Positions 8,213 to 21,199 of a DNA stretch of 64,000 bases are shown piece by piece; position 1 is the stretch's first letter, and every line of letters starts with the position of its first letter. Location: NCBI GenBank assembly GCA_964016885.1, contig OZ024742.1, forward strand, positions 149,001 to 213,000, written 5' to 3'. Under the pieces are notes generated by a model. It had not been told where the DNA came from and searched no databases. It worked only from the letters and a program-made list of their open reading frames with translations. Source of the DNA: Eledone cirrhosa. Its lineage: Eukaryota > Mollusca > Cephalopoda > Octopoda > Eledonidae. The position numbers and the translations under genes were made by a program.

Positions 8213-11200
8213 GGTCTGTGGTCTGGTAGTCACCAGCAAGGTGGTCAGTGGTTTGTGGTCTGGTAGCCACCGACATGGTGGTCAGTCAGCTGTGGTCTGG
8301 TAGCCACCGACATGGTGGTCAGTCAGCTGTGGTCTGGTAGCCACCGACATGGTGGTCAGTCAGCTGTGGTCTGGTAGCCACCAACATGGTGGTCATTCAG
8401 CTGTGGTCTGGTAGCCACCGACATGGTGGTCAGTCAGCTGTGGTCTGATAGCCACCGACATGGTGGTCAGTCTACTATCGTCTGTGGTCTGGTAGCCACC
8501 GACATGGTGGCCAGTGGTTTGTGGTCTGGTAGCCACCGACATGGTGGTCAGTCTACTATGGTCTGTGGTCTGGTAGCCACCAACAGGGTCAGTCAGTTGT
8601 GGTCTGGTAGCCACCAACATGGGTGGTCAGTCTACTATGGTCTGTGGTCTGGTAGCCACCAACATGGTGGTCAGTCAGCTGTGGTCTGGTAGTCACCAAC
8701 ATGGTGGTCAGTCAGCAGTGGTCTTGTAGCCACCAACATGGTCAGTCAGCAGTGGTCTTGTAGCCACGGACATGGTGGTCAGTCAGCTGTGGTCTGGTAG
8801 CCACCAACATGGTCAGTCAGCTGTGGTCTGGTAGCCACCGACATGGTGGTCAGTCAGCTGTGGTCTGGTAGCCACCAACATGGTCAGACAGCTGTGATCT
8901 GGTAGCCACCAACATGGTCAGTCAGCTGTGGTCTGGTAGCCACCGACATGGTGGTCAGTCAGCAGTGGTCTGGTAGCCACCAACATGGTGGTCAGTCAGC
9001 TGTGGTCTGGTAGCCACCGACATGGTGGTCACTCAGCTGTGGTCTGGTAGCCACCAACATGGTGGTCAGTCAGCTGTGGTCTGGTAGCCACCGTCATGGT
9101 GGTTAGTCAGCTGTGGTCTGGTAGCCACCGACATGGTGGTCACTCAGCTGTGGTCTGGTAGCCACCAACATGGTGGTCAATCGGCTGTGGTCTGGTAGCA
9201 ACCAAGAAGGTGGTCAGTCAGTTGTGGTCTGGTAGCCACCGACATGGTGGTCAGTCAGCTGTGGTCTCGTAGCCACCAAGAAGGTGGTCAGTCAGCTGTG
9301 GTCTGGTAGCCACCGACATGGTGGTTAGTCAGCTGTGGTCTGGTAGCCACCAACATGGTGGTCAGTCAGCTGTGGTCTGGTAGCCACCGTCATGGTGGTT
9401 AGTCAGCTGTGGTCTGGTAGCCACCGACATGGTGGTCACTCAGCTGTGGTCTGGTAGCCACCAACATGGTGGTCAATCGGCTGTGGTCTGGTAGCCACCG
9501 ACATGGTGGTCAGTCAGCTGTGGTCTGGTAGCCACCGACATGGTGGTCACTCAGCTGTGGTCTGGTAGCCACCGACATGGTGGTCAGTCAGCTGTGGTCT
9601 GGTAGCCACCAACATGGTCAGACAGCTGTGATCTGGTAGCCACCAACATGGTCAGTCAGCTGTGGTCTGGTAGCCACCAACAAGGTGGTCAGTCAGCTGT
9701 GGTCTGGTAGCAACCGACATGGTGGTCAGTCAGCTGTGGTCTGGTAGCCACCAACATGGTCAGACAGCTGTGATCTGGTAGCCACCAACATGGTCAGTCT
9801 GCTGTGGTCTGGTAGCCACCAACAAGGTGGTCAGTCAGCTGTGGTCTGGTAGCAACCAAGAAGGTGGTCAGTCAGTTGTGGTCTGGTAGCCACCGACATG
9901 GTGGTCAGTCAGCTGTGGTCTGGTAGCCACCAAGAAGGTGGTCAGTCAGCTGTGGTCTGGTAGCCACCGACATGGTGGTTAGTCAGCTGTGGTCTGGTAG
10001 CCACCAACATGGTGGTCAGTCAGCTGTGGTCTGGTAGCCACCGTCATGGTGGTTAGTAAGCTGTGGTCTGGTAGCCACCGACATGGTGGTCAGTCAGCTG
10101 TGGTCTGGTAGCCACCGTCATGGTGGTTAGTCAGCTGTGGTCTGGTAGCCACCGACATGGTGGTCAGTCAGCTGTGGTCTGGTAGCCACCGACATGGTGG
10201 TCAGTCAGCTGTGGTCTGGTAGCCACCGACATAGTGGTCAGTCAGCTGTGGTCTGGTAGCCACCGACATGGTGGTCAGTCAGCTGTGGTCGGGTAACCAC
10301 CGACATGGTGGTCAGTCAGCTGTGGTCTGGTAGCCACCGTCATGGTGGTTAGTCAGCTGTGGTCTGGTAGCCACCGACATGGTGGTCAGTCAGCTGTGGT
10401 CTGGTAGCCACCGACATGGTGGTCAGTCAGCTGTGGTCTGGTAGCCACCGACATGGTGGTCAGTCAGCTGTGGTCTGGTAGCCACCGACATGGTGGTCAG
10501 TCAGCTGTGGTCTGGTAGCCACCGACATGGTGGTCAGTCAGCTGTGGTCTGGTAGCCACCGACATGGTGGTCAGTCAGCTGTGGTCTGGTAGCCACCGAC
10601 ATGGTGGTCAGTCAGCTGTGGTCTGGTAGCCACCGACATGGTGGTCAGTCAGCTGTGGTCTGGTAGCCACCGACATGGTGGTCAGTCAGCTGTGGTCTGG
10701 TAGCCACCGACATGGTGGTCAGTCAGCTGTGGTCTGGTAGCCACCGTCATGGTGGTTAGTCAGCTGTGGTCTGGTAGCCACCGACATGGTGGTCAGTCAG
10801 CTGTGGTCTGGTAGCCACCGACATGGTGGTCAGTCAGCTGTGGTCTGGTAGCCACCGACATGGTGGTTAATCAGCTGTGGTCTGGTAGCCACCGACATGG
10901 TGGTCAGTCAGCTGTGGTCTGGTAGCCACCAACATGGTCAGTCAGCTGTGGTCTGGTAGCCACCAACATGGTCAGTCAGCTGTGGTCTGGTAGCCACCGA
11001 CATGGTGGTCAGTCAGCTGTGGTCTGGTAGCCACCAACATGGTGGTCAGTCAGCTGTGGTCTGGTAGCCACCAACATGGTGGTCAGTCAGCTGTGGTCTG
11101 GTAGCCACCAACATGGTGGTCAGTCAGCTGTGGTCTGGTAGCCACCGACAAGGTGGTCAGTCAGCTGTTATCTGGTAGCCACCAACATGGTGGTCAGTCA

Positions 11201-12660
11201 GCTGTGGTCTGGTAGCCACCCACATGGTGGTCAGTCTGCTGCGGTCTGTTAGCCACCGACATGGTGGTCACTCAGCTGTGGTCTGGTAGCCACCAACATG
11301 GTGGTCAGTCAGCTGTGGTCTGGTAGCCACCGACATGGTGGTCAGTCAGCTGTGGTCTGGTAGCCACCGTCATGGTGGTCAGTCGGCTGTGGTCTGGTAG
11401 CCACCGACATGGTGGTCAGTCCGCTGTGGTCTGGTAGCCACCGACATGGTCAGTCAGCTGTGATCTGGTAGCCACCAACATGGTGGTCAGTCCGCTGTGG
11501 TCTGGTAGCCACCGACATGGTGGTCAGTCAGCTGTGGTCTGGTAGCCACCAACATGGTCAGTCAGCTTTGGTCTGGTAGCCACCAACATGGTCAGTCAGC
11601 TGTGGTCTGGTAGCCACCAACATGGTGGTCAGTCAGCTGTGGTCTGGTAGCCACCAAGAAGGTGGTCAGTCAGCTGTGGTCTGGTAGCCACCAAGAAGGT
11701 GTTCAGTCAGCAGTGGTCTGGTAGCCACCAAGAAGGTGGTCAGTCAGCTGTGGTCTGGTAGCCACCGACATGGTGGTAAGTCAGCTGTGGTCGGGTAGCC
11801 ACCGACATGGTGGTCAGTCAGCTGTGGTCTGGTAGCCACCGACATGGTGGTCAGTCAGCTGTGGTCTGGTAGCCACCGACATGGTGGTCAGTCAGCTGTG
11901 GTCTGGTAGCCACCAACATGGTGGTAAGTCAGCTGTGGTCTGGTAGCCACCGACATGGTGGTCAGTCAGCTGTGGTCTGGTAGCCACCGACATGGTGGTC
12001 AGTCAGCTGTGGTCTGGTAGCCACCAACGTGGTGGTCAGTCAGCTGTGGTCTGGTAGCCACCAACATGGTGGTCAGTCAGCTGTGGTCTGGTAGCCACCA
12101 ACATGGTGGTCAGTCAGCTGTGGTCTGGTAGCCACCGACATGGTGGTCAGCTGTGATCTGGTAGCCACCAACATGGTGGTCAGTCAGCTGTGGGCTGGTA
12201 GCCACCAACATGGTCAGTCAGCTGTGGTCTGGTAGCCACCGACATGGTGGTCAGCTGTGATCTGGTAGCCACCAACATGGTGGTCAGTCAGCTGTGGGCT
12301 GGTAGCCACCAACATGGTCAGTCAGCTGTGGTCTGGTAGCCACCGACATGGTGGTCAGCTGTGATCTGGTAGCCACCAACATGGTGGTCAGTCAGCTGTG
12401 GTCAGGTAGCCACCGACATGGTGGTCAGTCAGCTGTGGTCTGGTAGCCACCGACATGGTGGTCAGTCAGCTGTGGTCTGGTAGCCACCGACATGGTGGTC
12501 AGTCAGCTGTGGGCTGGTAGCCACCAACATGGTCAGTCAGCAGTGGTCTGGTAGCCACCGACATGGTGGTCAGCTGTGATCTGGTAGCCACCGACATGGT
12601 GGTCAGTCCGCTGTGGTCTGGTAGCCACCGACATGGTGATCAGTCAGCTGTGGTCTGGTA
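8213..12660. repeat. Heterogeneous left edge of the 37-bp array
   Basis: This edge holds most of the odd units: longer ones with CAGTCTACTATGGTCTGTGG (8465-8640), most of the 34-bp units (for example near 8585, 8740, 8810, 8880, 11560), GTCAT loops, CACTCAGC and TTAGTCAGC changes, and 33-bp units near 12150-12360. Array edges generally escape homogenisation, so these are likely the older copies. Confidence 0.85.
12151..12460. repeat. 104-bp higher-order repeat, three copies
   Basis: The marker CTGTGATCTG recurs at 12151, 12255 and 12359, exactly 104 bp apart. Each higher-order unit is a 33-, 37- and 34-bp monomer, the middle one marked by CTGTGGGCTGG. A partial fourth copy begins near 12570. 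Confidence 0.88.
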
Positions 12661-15600
12661 GCCACCAACATGGTGGTCAGTCAGCTGTGGTCTGGTAGCC
12701 ACCAAGAAGGTGGTCAGTCAGCTGTGGTCTGGTAGCCACCGACATGGTGGTCAGTCAGCTGTGGTCTGGTAGCCACCAACATGGTGGTCAGTCAGCTGTG
12801 GTCTGGTAGCCACCGACATGGTGGTCAGTCAGCTGTGGTCTGGTAGCCACCGACATGGTGGTCAGTCAGCTGTGGTCTGGTAGCCACCGACATGGTGGTC
12901 AGTCAGCTGTGGTCTGGTAGCCACCAACATGGTGGTCAGTCAGCTGTGGTCTGGTAGCCACCGACATGGTGGTCAGTCAGCTGTGGTCTGGCAGCCACCG
13001 ACATGGTGGTAAGTCAGCAGTGGTCTGGTAGCCACCGACATGGTGGTCAGTCAGCTGTGGTTTGGTAGCCACCGACATGGTGGTCAGTCAGCTGTGGTCT
13101 GGTAGCCACCAACATGGTGGTCAGTCAGCTGTGGTCTGGTAGCCACCAACATGGTGGTCAGTCTGCTGTGGTCTGGTAGCCACCAACATGGTGGTCAGTC
13201 AGCTGTGGTCTGGTAGCCACCAACATGGTGGTCAGTCTGCTGTGGTTTGGTAGCCACCGACATGGAGGTCAGTCAGCTGTGGTCTGGTAGCCACCAACAT
13301 GGTGGTCAGTCAGCTGTGGTCTGGTAGCCACCAACATGGTGGTCAGTCAGCTGTGGTCTGGTAGCCACCAACATGGTGGTCAGTCAGCTGTGGTTTGGTA
13401 GCCACCGACATGGTGGTCAGTCAGCTGTGGTCTGGTAGCCACCGACATGGTGGTCAGTCAGCTGTGGTCTGGTAGCCACCAACATGGTGGTCAGTCAGCT
13501 GTGGTTTGGTAGCCACCAACATGGTGGTCAGTCAGCTGTGGTTTGGTAGCCACCGACATGGTGGTCAGTCAGCTGTGGTCTGGTAGCCACCGACATGGTG
13601 GTCAGTCAGCTGTGGTCTGGTAGCCACCGACATGGTGGTCAGTCAGCTGTGGTCTGGTAGCCACCGACATGGTGGTCAGTCAGCTGTGGTCTGGTAGCCA
13701 CCAAGAAGGTGGTCAGTCAGCTGTGGTCTGGTAGCCACCGACATGGTGGTCAGTCAGCTGTGGTCTGGTAGCCACCAACATGGTGGTCAGTCAGCTGTGG
13801 TCTGGTAGCCACCAAGAAGGTGGTCAGTCTGCTGTGGTCTGGTAGCCACCAAGAAGGTGGTCAGTCAGCTGTGGTCTGGTAGCCACCAAGAAGGTGGTCA
13901 GTCAGCTGTGGTCTGGTAGCCACCGACATGGTGGTCAGTCAGCTGTGGTCTGGTAGCCACCAACATGGTGGTCAGTCAGCTGTGGTCTGGTAGCCACCAA
14001 GAAGGTGGTCAGTCTGCTGTGGTCTGGTAGCCACCAAGAAGGTGGTCAGTCAGCTGTGGTCTGGTAGCCACCGACATGGTGGTCAGTCAGCTGTGGTCTG
14101 GTAGCCACCAAGAAGGTGGTCAGTCAGCTGTGGTCTGGTAGCCACCGACATGGTGGTCAGTCTGCTGTGGTCTGGTAGCCACCGACATGGTGGTCAGTCA
14201 GCTGTGGTCTGGTAGCCACCAAGAAGGTGGTCAGTCAGCTGTGGTCTGGTAGCCACCGACATGGTGGTCAGTCAGCTGTGGTCTGGTAGCCACCAAGAAG
14301 GTGGTCAGTCAGCTGTGGTCTGGTAGCCACCAAGAAGGTGGTCAGTCAGCTGTGGTCTGGTAGGCACCAACATGGTGGTCAGTCTGCTGTGGTCTGGTAG
14401 CCACCAAGAAGGTGGTCAGTCAGCTGTGGTCTGGTAGGCACCAACATGGTGGTCAGTCAGCTGTGGTCTGGTAGCCACCGACATGGTGGTCAGTCAGCTG
14501 TGGTCTGGTAGCCACCGACATGGTGGTCAGTCAGCTGTGGTCTGGTAGCCACCAAGAAGGTGGTCAGTCTGCTGTGGTCTGGTAGCCACCAAGAAGGTGG
14601 TCAGTCAGCTGTGGTCTGGTAGCCACCAAGAAGGTGGTCAGTCAGCTGTGGTCTGGTAGCCACCGACATGGTGGTCAGTCAGCTGTGGTCTGGTAGCCAC
14701 CAAGAAGGTGGTCAGTCAGCTGTGGTCTGGTAGCCACCGACATGGTGGTCAGTCAGCTGTGGTCTGGTAGCCACCAAGAAGGTGGTCAGTCAGCTGTGGT
14801 CTGGTAGCCACCGACATGGTGGTCAGTCTGCTGTGGTCTGGTAGCCACCAAGAAGGTGGTCAGTCAGCTGTGGTCTGGTAGCCACCGACATGGTGGTCAG
14901 TCAGCTGTGGTCTGGTAGCCACCAAGAAGGTGGTCAGTCAGCTGTGGTCTGGTAGCCACCAAGAAGGTGGTCAGTCAGTTGTGGTCTGGTAGGCACCAAC
15001 ATGGTGGTCAGTCAGCTGTGGTCTGGTAGCCACCAAGAAGGTGGTCAGTCTGCTGTGGTCTGGTAGCCACCAAGAAGGTGGTCAGTCAGCTGTGGTCTGG
15101 TAGGCACCAACATGGTGGTCAGTCAGCTGTGGTCTGGTAGCCACCGACATGGTGGTCAGTCAGCTGTGGTCTGGTAGCCACCGACATGGTGGTCAGTCAG
15201 CTGTGGTCTGGTAGCCACCAACATGGTGGTCAGTCAGCTGTGGTCTAGTAGCCACCAAGAAGGTGGTCAGTCAGCTGTGGTCTGGTAGCCACCAAGAAGG
15301 TGGTCAGTCAGCTGTGGTCTGGTAGCCACCAAGAAGGTGGTCAGTCAGCTGTGGTCTGGTAGGCACCAACATGGTGGTCAGTCAGCTGTGGTCTGGTAGC
15401 CACCAAGAAGGTGGTCAGTCAGCTGTGGTCTGGTAGCCACCAAGAAGGTGGTCAGTCAGCTGTGGTCTGGTAGCCACCGACATGGTGGTCAGTCAGCTGT
15501 GGTCTGGTAGCCACCAAGAAGGTGGTCAGTCAGCTGTGGTCTGGTAGCCACCAAGAAGGTGGTCAGTCAGCTGTGGTCTGGTAGCCACCGACATGGTGGT

Positions 15601-16269
15601 CAGTCAGCTGTGGTCTGGTAGCCACCAACATGGTGGTCAGTCAGCTGTGGTCTGGTAGCCACCAAGAAGGTGGTCAGTCAGCTGTGGTCTGGTAGCCACC
15701 AAGAAGGTGGTCAGTCAGCTGTGGTCTGGTAGGCACCAACATGGTGGTCAGTCAGCTGTGGTCTGGTAGCCACCAAGAAGGTGGTCAGTCAGCTGTCGTC
15801 TGGTAGCCACCAAGAAGGTGGTCAGTCTGCTGTGGTCTGGTAGCCACCAAGAAGGTGGTCAGTCAGCTGTGGTCTGGTAGGCACCAACATGGTGGTCAGT
15901 CAGCTGTGGTCTGGTAGCCACCAAGAAGGTGGTCAGTCAGCTGTGGTCTGGTAGCCACCGACATGGTGGTCAGTCAGCTGTGGTCTGGTAGCCACCGACA
16001 TGGTGGTCAGTCAGCTGTGGTCTGGTAGCCACCGACATGGTGGTCAGTCTGCTGTGGTCTGGTAGCCACCGACATGGTGGTCAGTCTGCTGTGGTCTGGT
16101 AGCCACCGACATGGTGGTCAGTCAGCTGTGGTCTGGTAGCCACCGACATGGTGGTCAGTCAGCTGTGGTCTGGTAGACACCAAGAAGGTGGTCAGTCAGC
16201 TGTGGTCTGGTAGCCACCAAGAAGGTGGTCAGTCAGCTGTGGTCTGGTAGCCACCGACATGGTGGTCAG

Positions 16270-18150
16270 TCTGCTGCGGTCTGGTAGCCACCAAGAAGGT
16301 GGTCAATCTGCTGTGGTCTGGTAGCCACCGACATGGTGGTCAGTCAGCTGTGGTCTGGTAGCCACCAAGAAGGTGGTCAGTCAGCTGTGGTCTGGTAGCC
16401 ACCAAGAAGGTGGTCAGTCTGCTGTGGTCTGGTAGCCACCGACATGGTGGTCAGTCTGCTGTGGTCTGGTAGCCACCGACATGGTGGTCAGTCAGCTGTG
16501 GTCTGGTAGCCACCGACATGGTGGTCAGTCTGCTGTGGTCTGGTAGCCACCGACATGGTGGTCAGTCAGCTGTGGTCTGGTAGCCACCGACATGGTGGTC
16601 AGTCAGCTGTGGTCTGGTAGCCACCAACATGGTGGTCAGTCAGCTGTGGTCTGGTAGCCACCGACATGGTGGTCAGTCTGCTGTGGTCTGGTAGCCACCA
16701 ACATGGTGGTCAGTCAGCTGTGGTCTGGTAGCCACCGACATGGTGGTCAGTCAGCTGTGGTCTGGTAGCCACCAAGAAGGTGGTCAGTCAGCTGTGGTCT
16801 GGTAGCCACCGACATGGTGGTCAGTGTGCTGTGGTCTGGTAGCCACCGACATGGTGGTCAGTCTGCTGTGGTCTGGTAGCCACCAAGAAGGTGGTCAGTC
16901 AGCTGTGGTCTGGTAGCCACCGACATGGTGGTCAGTCTGCTGTGGTCTGGTAGCCACCGACATGGTGGTCAGTCTGCTGTGGTCTGGTAGCCACCAAGAA
17001 GGTGGTCAGTCTGCTGTGGTCTGGTAGCCACCAACAAGGTGGTCAGTCAGCTGTGGTCTGGTAGCCACCGACATGGTGGTCAGTCTGCTGTGGTCTGGTA
17101 GCCACCGACATGGTGGTCAGTCTGCTGTGGTCTGGTAGCCACCAAGAAGGTGGTCAGTCTGCTGTGGTCTGGTAGTCACCAACAAGGTGGTCAGTCAGCT
17201 GTGGTCTGGTAGCCACCGACATGGTGGTCAGTCTGCTGTGGTCTGGTAGCCACCAAGAAGGTGGTCAGTCTGCTGTGGTCTGGTAGCCACCAACAAGGTG
17301 GTCAGTCAGCTGTGGTCTGGTAGCCACCAAGAAGGTGGTCAGTCAGCTGTGGTCTGGTAGCCACCGACATGGTGGTCAGTCAGCTGTGGTCTGGTAGCCA
17401 CCGACATGGTGGTCAGTCAGCTGTGGTCTGGTAGCCACCGACATGGTGGTCAGTCTGCTGTGGTCTGGTAGCCACCGACATGGTGGTCAGTCTGCTGTGG
17501 TCTGGTAGCCACCAAGATGGTCAGTCTGCTGTGGTCTGGTAGACACCAACAAGGTGGTCAGTCAGCTGTGGTCTGGTAGCCACCGACATGGTGGTCAGTC
17601 AGCTGTGGTCTGGTAGCCACCGACATGGTGGTCAGTCAGCTGTGGTCTGGTAGCCACCGACATGGTGGTCAGTCAGCTGTGGTCTGGTAGCCACCGACAT
17701 GGTGGTCAGTCTGCTGTGGTCTGGTAGCCACCAAGAAGGTGGTCAGTCAGCTGTGGTCTGGTAGCCACCGACATGGTGGTCAGTCAGCTGTGGTCTGGTA
17801 GCCACCGCATGGTGGTCAGTCAGCTGTGGTCTGGTAGCCACCAACATGGTGGTCAGTCAGCTGTGGTCTGGTAGCCACCAACATGGTGGTCAGTCAGCTG
17901 TGGTCTGGTAGCCACCAACATGGTGGTCAGTCAGCTGTGGTCTGGTAGCCACCGACATGGTGGTCAGTCAGCTGTGGTCTGGTAGCCACCGACATGATGG
18001 TCAGTCTGCTGTGGTCTGGTAGCCACCAACATGGTGGTCAGTCAGCTGTGGTCTGGTAGCCACCAACATGGTGGTCAGTCAGCTGTGGTCTGGTAGCCAC
18101 CGATATGGTGGTCAGTCAGCTGTGGTCTGGTAACCACCAAGAAGGTGGTC
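16270..18150. repeat. Block A of a long-range duplication within the 37-bp array
   Basis: From the rare TCAATCTG unit (16304), fourteen monomers show the same order of loop and CAG/CTG variants as units from 30986. A second stretch, marked by the rare GACATGATGG at 17991, matches the stretch around 32048. About seventeen extra monomers lie between the two matches in this copy. Confidence 0.8.
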
Positions 18151-21100
18151 AGTCAGCTCTGGTCTGGTAGCCACCGACATGGTGGTCAGTCAGCTGTGGT
18201 CTGGTAGCCACCGACATGGTGGTCAGTCAGCTGTGGTCTGGTAGCCACCAAGAAGGTGGTCAGTCAGCTGTGGTCTGGTAGCCACCGACATGGTGGTCAG
18301 TCAGCTGTGGTCTGGTAACCACCAAGAAGGTGGTCAGTCAGCTGTGGTCTGGTAGCCACCGACATGGTGGTCAGTCAGCTGTGGTCTGGTAGCCACCAAG
18401 AAGGTGGTCAGTCTGCTGTGGTCTGGTAGCCACCGACATGGTGGTCAGTCAGCTGTGGTCTGGTAGCCACCAAGAAGGTGGTCAGTCAGCTGTGGTCTGG
18501 TAGCCACCGACATGGTGGTCAGTCAGCTGTGGTCTGGTAGCTACCAAGAAGGTGGTCAGTCAGCTGTGGTCTGGTAGCCACCGACATGGTGGTCAGTCAG
18601 CTTTGGTCTGGTAGCCACCAAGAAGGTGGTCAGTCTGCTGTGGTCTGGTAGCCACCGACATGGTGGTCAGTCAGCTGTGGTCTGGTAGCCACCAAGAAGG
18701 TGGTCAGTCTGCTGTGGTCTGGTAGCCACCAAGAAGGTGGTCAGTCAGCTGTGGTCTGGTAGCCACCGACATGGTGGTCAGTCAGCTGTGGTCTGGTAAC
18801 CACCAAGAAGGTGGTCAGTCAGCTGTGGTCTGGTAGCCACCGACATGGTGGTCAGTCAGCTGTGGTCTGGTAGCCACCAAGAAGGTGGTCAGTCAGCTGT
18901 GGTCTGGTAGCCACCGACATGGTGGTCAGTCAGCTGTGGTCTGGTAGCCACCGACATGGTGGTCAGTCTGCTGTGGTCTGGTAGCCACCAAGAAGGTGGT
19001 CAGTCTGCTGTGGTCTGGTAGCCACCAAGAAGGTGGTCAGTCAGCTGTGGTCTGGTAGCCACCGACATGGTGGTCAGTCAGCTGTGGTCTGGTAGCCACC
19101 GACATGGTGGTCAGTCTGCTGTGGTCTGGTAGCCACCAACAAGGTGGTCAGTCAGCTGTGGTCTGGTAGCCACCGACATGGTGGTCAGTCAGCTGTGGTC
19201 TGGTAGCCACCGACATGGTGGTCAGTCAGCTGTGGTCTGGTAGCCACCGACATGGTGGTCAGTCAGCTGTGGTCTGGTAGCCACCGACATGGTGGTCAGT
19301 CTGCTGTGGTCTGGTAGCCACCAAGAAGGTGGTCAGTCAGCTGTGGTCTGGTAGCCACCGACATGGTGGTCAGTCAGCTGTGGTCTGGTAGCCACCGACA
19401 TGGTGGTCAGTCTGCTGTGGTCTGGTAGCCACCAACAAGGTGGTCAGTCAGCTGTGGTCTGGTAGCCACCGACATGGTGGTCAGTCAGCTGTGGTCTGGT
19501 AGCCACCGACATGGTGGTCAGTCTGCTGTGGTCTGGTAGCCACCAAGAAGGTGGTCAGTCAGCTGTGGTCTTGTAGACACCGACATGGTGGTCAGTCAGC
19601 TGTGGTCTGGTAGCCACCGACATGGTGGTCAGTCAGCTGTGGTCTGTTAGCCACCGACATGGTGGTCAGTCTGCTGTGGTCTGGTAGCCACCAAGAAGGT
19701 GGTCAGTCTGCTGTGGTCTGGTAGCCACCAAGAAGGTGGTCAGTCAGCTGTGGTCTGGTAGCCACCGACATGGTGTTCAGTCAGCTGTGGTCTGGTAGCC
19801 ACCAAGAAGGTGGTCAGTCAGCTGTGGTCTGGTAGCCACCAAGAAGGTGGTCAGTCAGCTGTGGTCTGGTAGCCACCGACATGGTGGTCAGTCAGCTGTG
19901 GTCTGGTAGCCACCGACATGGTGGTCATTCAGCTGTGGTCTGGTAGCCACCAAGAAGGTGGTCAGTCAGCTGTGGTCTGGTAGCCACCAAGAAGGTGGTC
20001 AGTCAGCTGTGGTCTGGTAGCCACCGACATGGTGGTCAGTCAGCTGTGGTCTGGTAGCCACCGACATGGTGGTCAGTCAGCTGTGGTCTGGTAGCCACCG
20101 ACATGGTGGTCAGTCTGCTGTGGTCTGGTAGCCACCGACATAGTGGTCAGTCAGCAGTTGTCTGGTAGCCACCGACATGGTGGTCAGTCTGCTGTGGTCT
20201 GGTAGCCACCGACATGGTGGTCAGTCAGCTGTGGTCTGGTAGCCACCGACATGGTGGTCAGTCAGCTGTGGTCTGGTAGCCACCAACATGGTGGTCAGTC
20301 AGCTGTGGTCTGGTAGCCACCAACATGGTGGTCAGTCAGCTGTGGTCTGGTAGCCACCGACATGGTGGTCAGTCTGCTGTGGTCTGGTAGCCACCGACAT
20401 GGTGGTCAGTCTGCTGTGGTCTGGTAGCCACCAACAAGGTGGTCAGTCAGCTGTGGTCTGGTAGCCACCAAGAAGGTGGTCAGTCAGCTGTGGTCTGGTA
20501 GCCACCGACATGGTGGTCAGTCAGCTGTGGTCTGGTAGCCACCGACATGGTGGTCAGTCAGCTGTGGTCTGGTAGCCACCAACATGGTGGTCAGTCAGCT
20601 GTGGTCTGGTAGCCACCAAGAAGGTGGTCAGTCAGCTGTGGTCTGGTAGCCACCAAGAAGGTGGTCAGTCAGCTGTGGTCTGGTAGCCACCAACATGGTG
20701 GTCAGTCAGCTGTGGTCTGGTAGCCACCAAGAAGGTGGTCAGTCAGCTGTGGTCTGGTAGCCACCGACATGGTGGTCGGTCAGCTGTGGTCTGGTAGCCA
20801 CCAAGAAGGTGGTCAGTCAGCTGTGGTCTGGTAGCCACCAAGAAGGTGGTCAGTCAGCTGTGGTCTGGTAGCCACCAACATGGTGGTCAGTCAGCTGTGG
20901 TCTGGTAGCCACCAAGAAGGTGGTCAGTCAGCTGTGGTCTGGTAGCCACCGACATGGTGGTCAGTCAGCTGTGGTCTGGTAGCCACCGACATGGTGGTCA
21001 GTCAGCTGTGGTCTGGTAGCCACCGACATGGTGGTCAGTCAGCTGTGGTCTGGTAGCCACCAAGAAGGTGGTCAGTCAGCTGTGGTCTGGTAGCCACCAA

Positions 21101-21199
21101 GAAGGTGGTCAGTCAGCTGTGGTCTGGTAGCCACCAAGAAGGTGGTCAGTCAGCTGTGGTCTGGTAGCCACCAACATGGTGGTCAGTCAGCTGTGGTCT

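Noticed and set aside
8393..8692. 75- and 89-codon frames at the left edge of the 37-bp array
   Set aside because: Variant units there lack some stops by chance; the frames reflect the repeat, not a gene.
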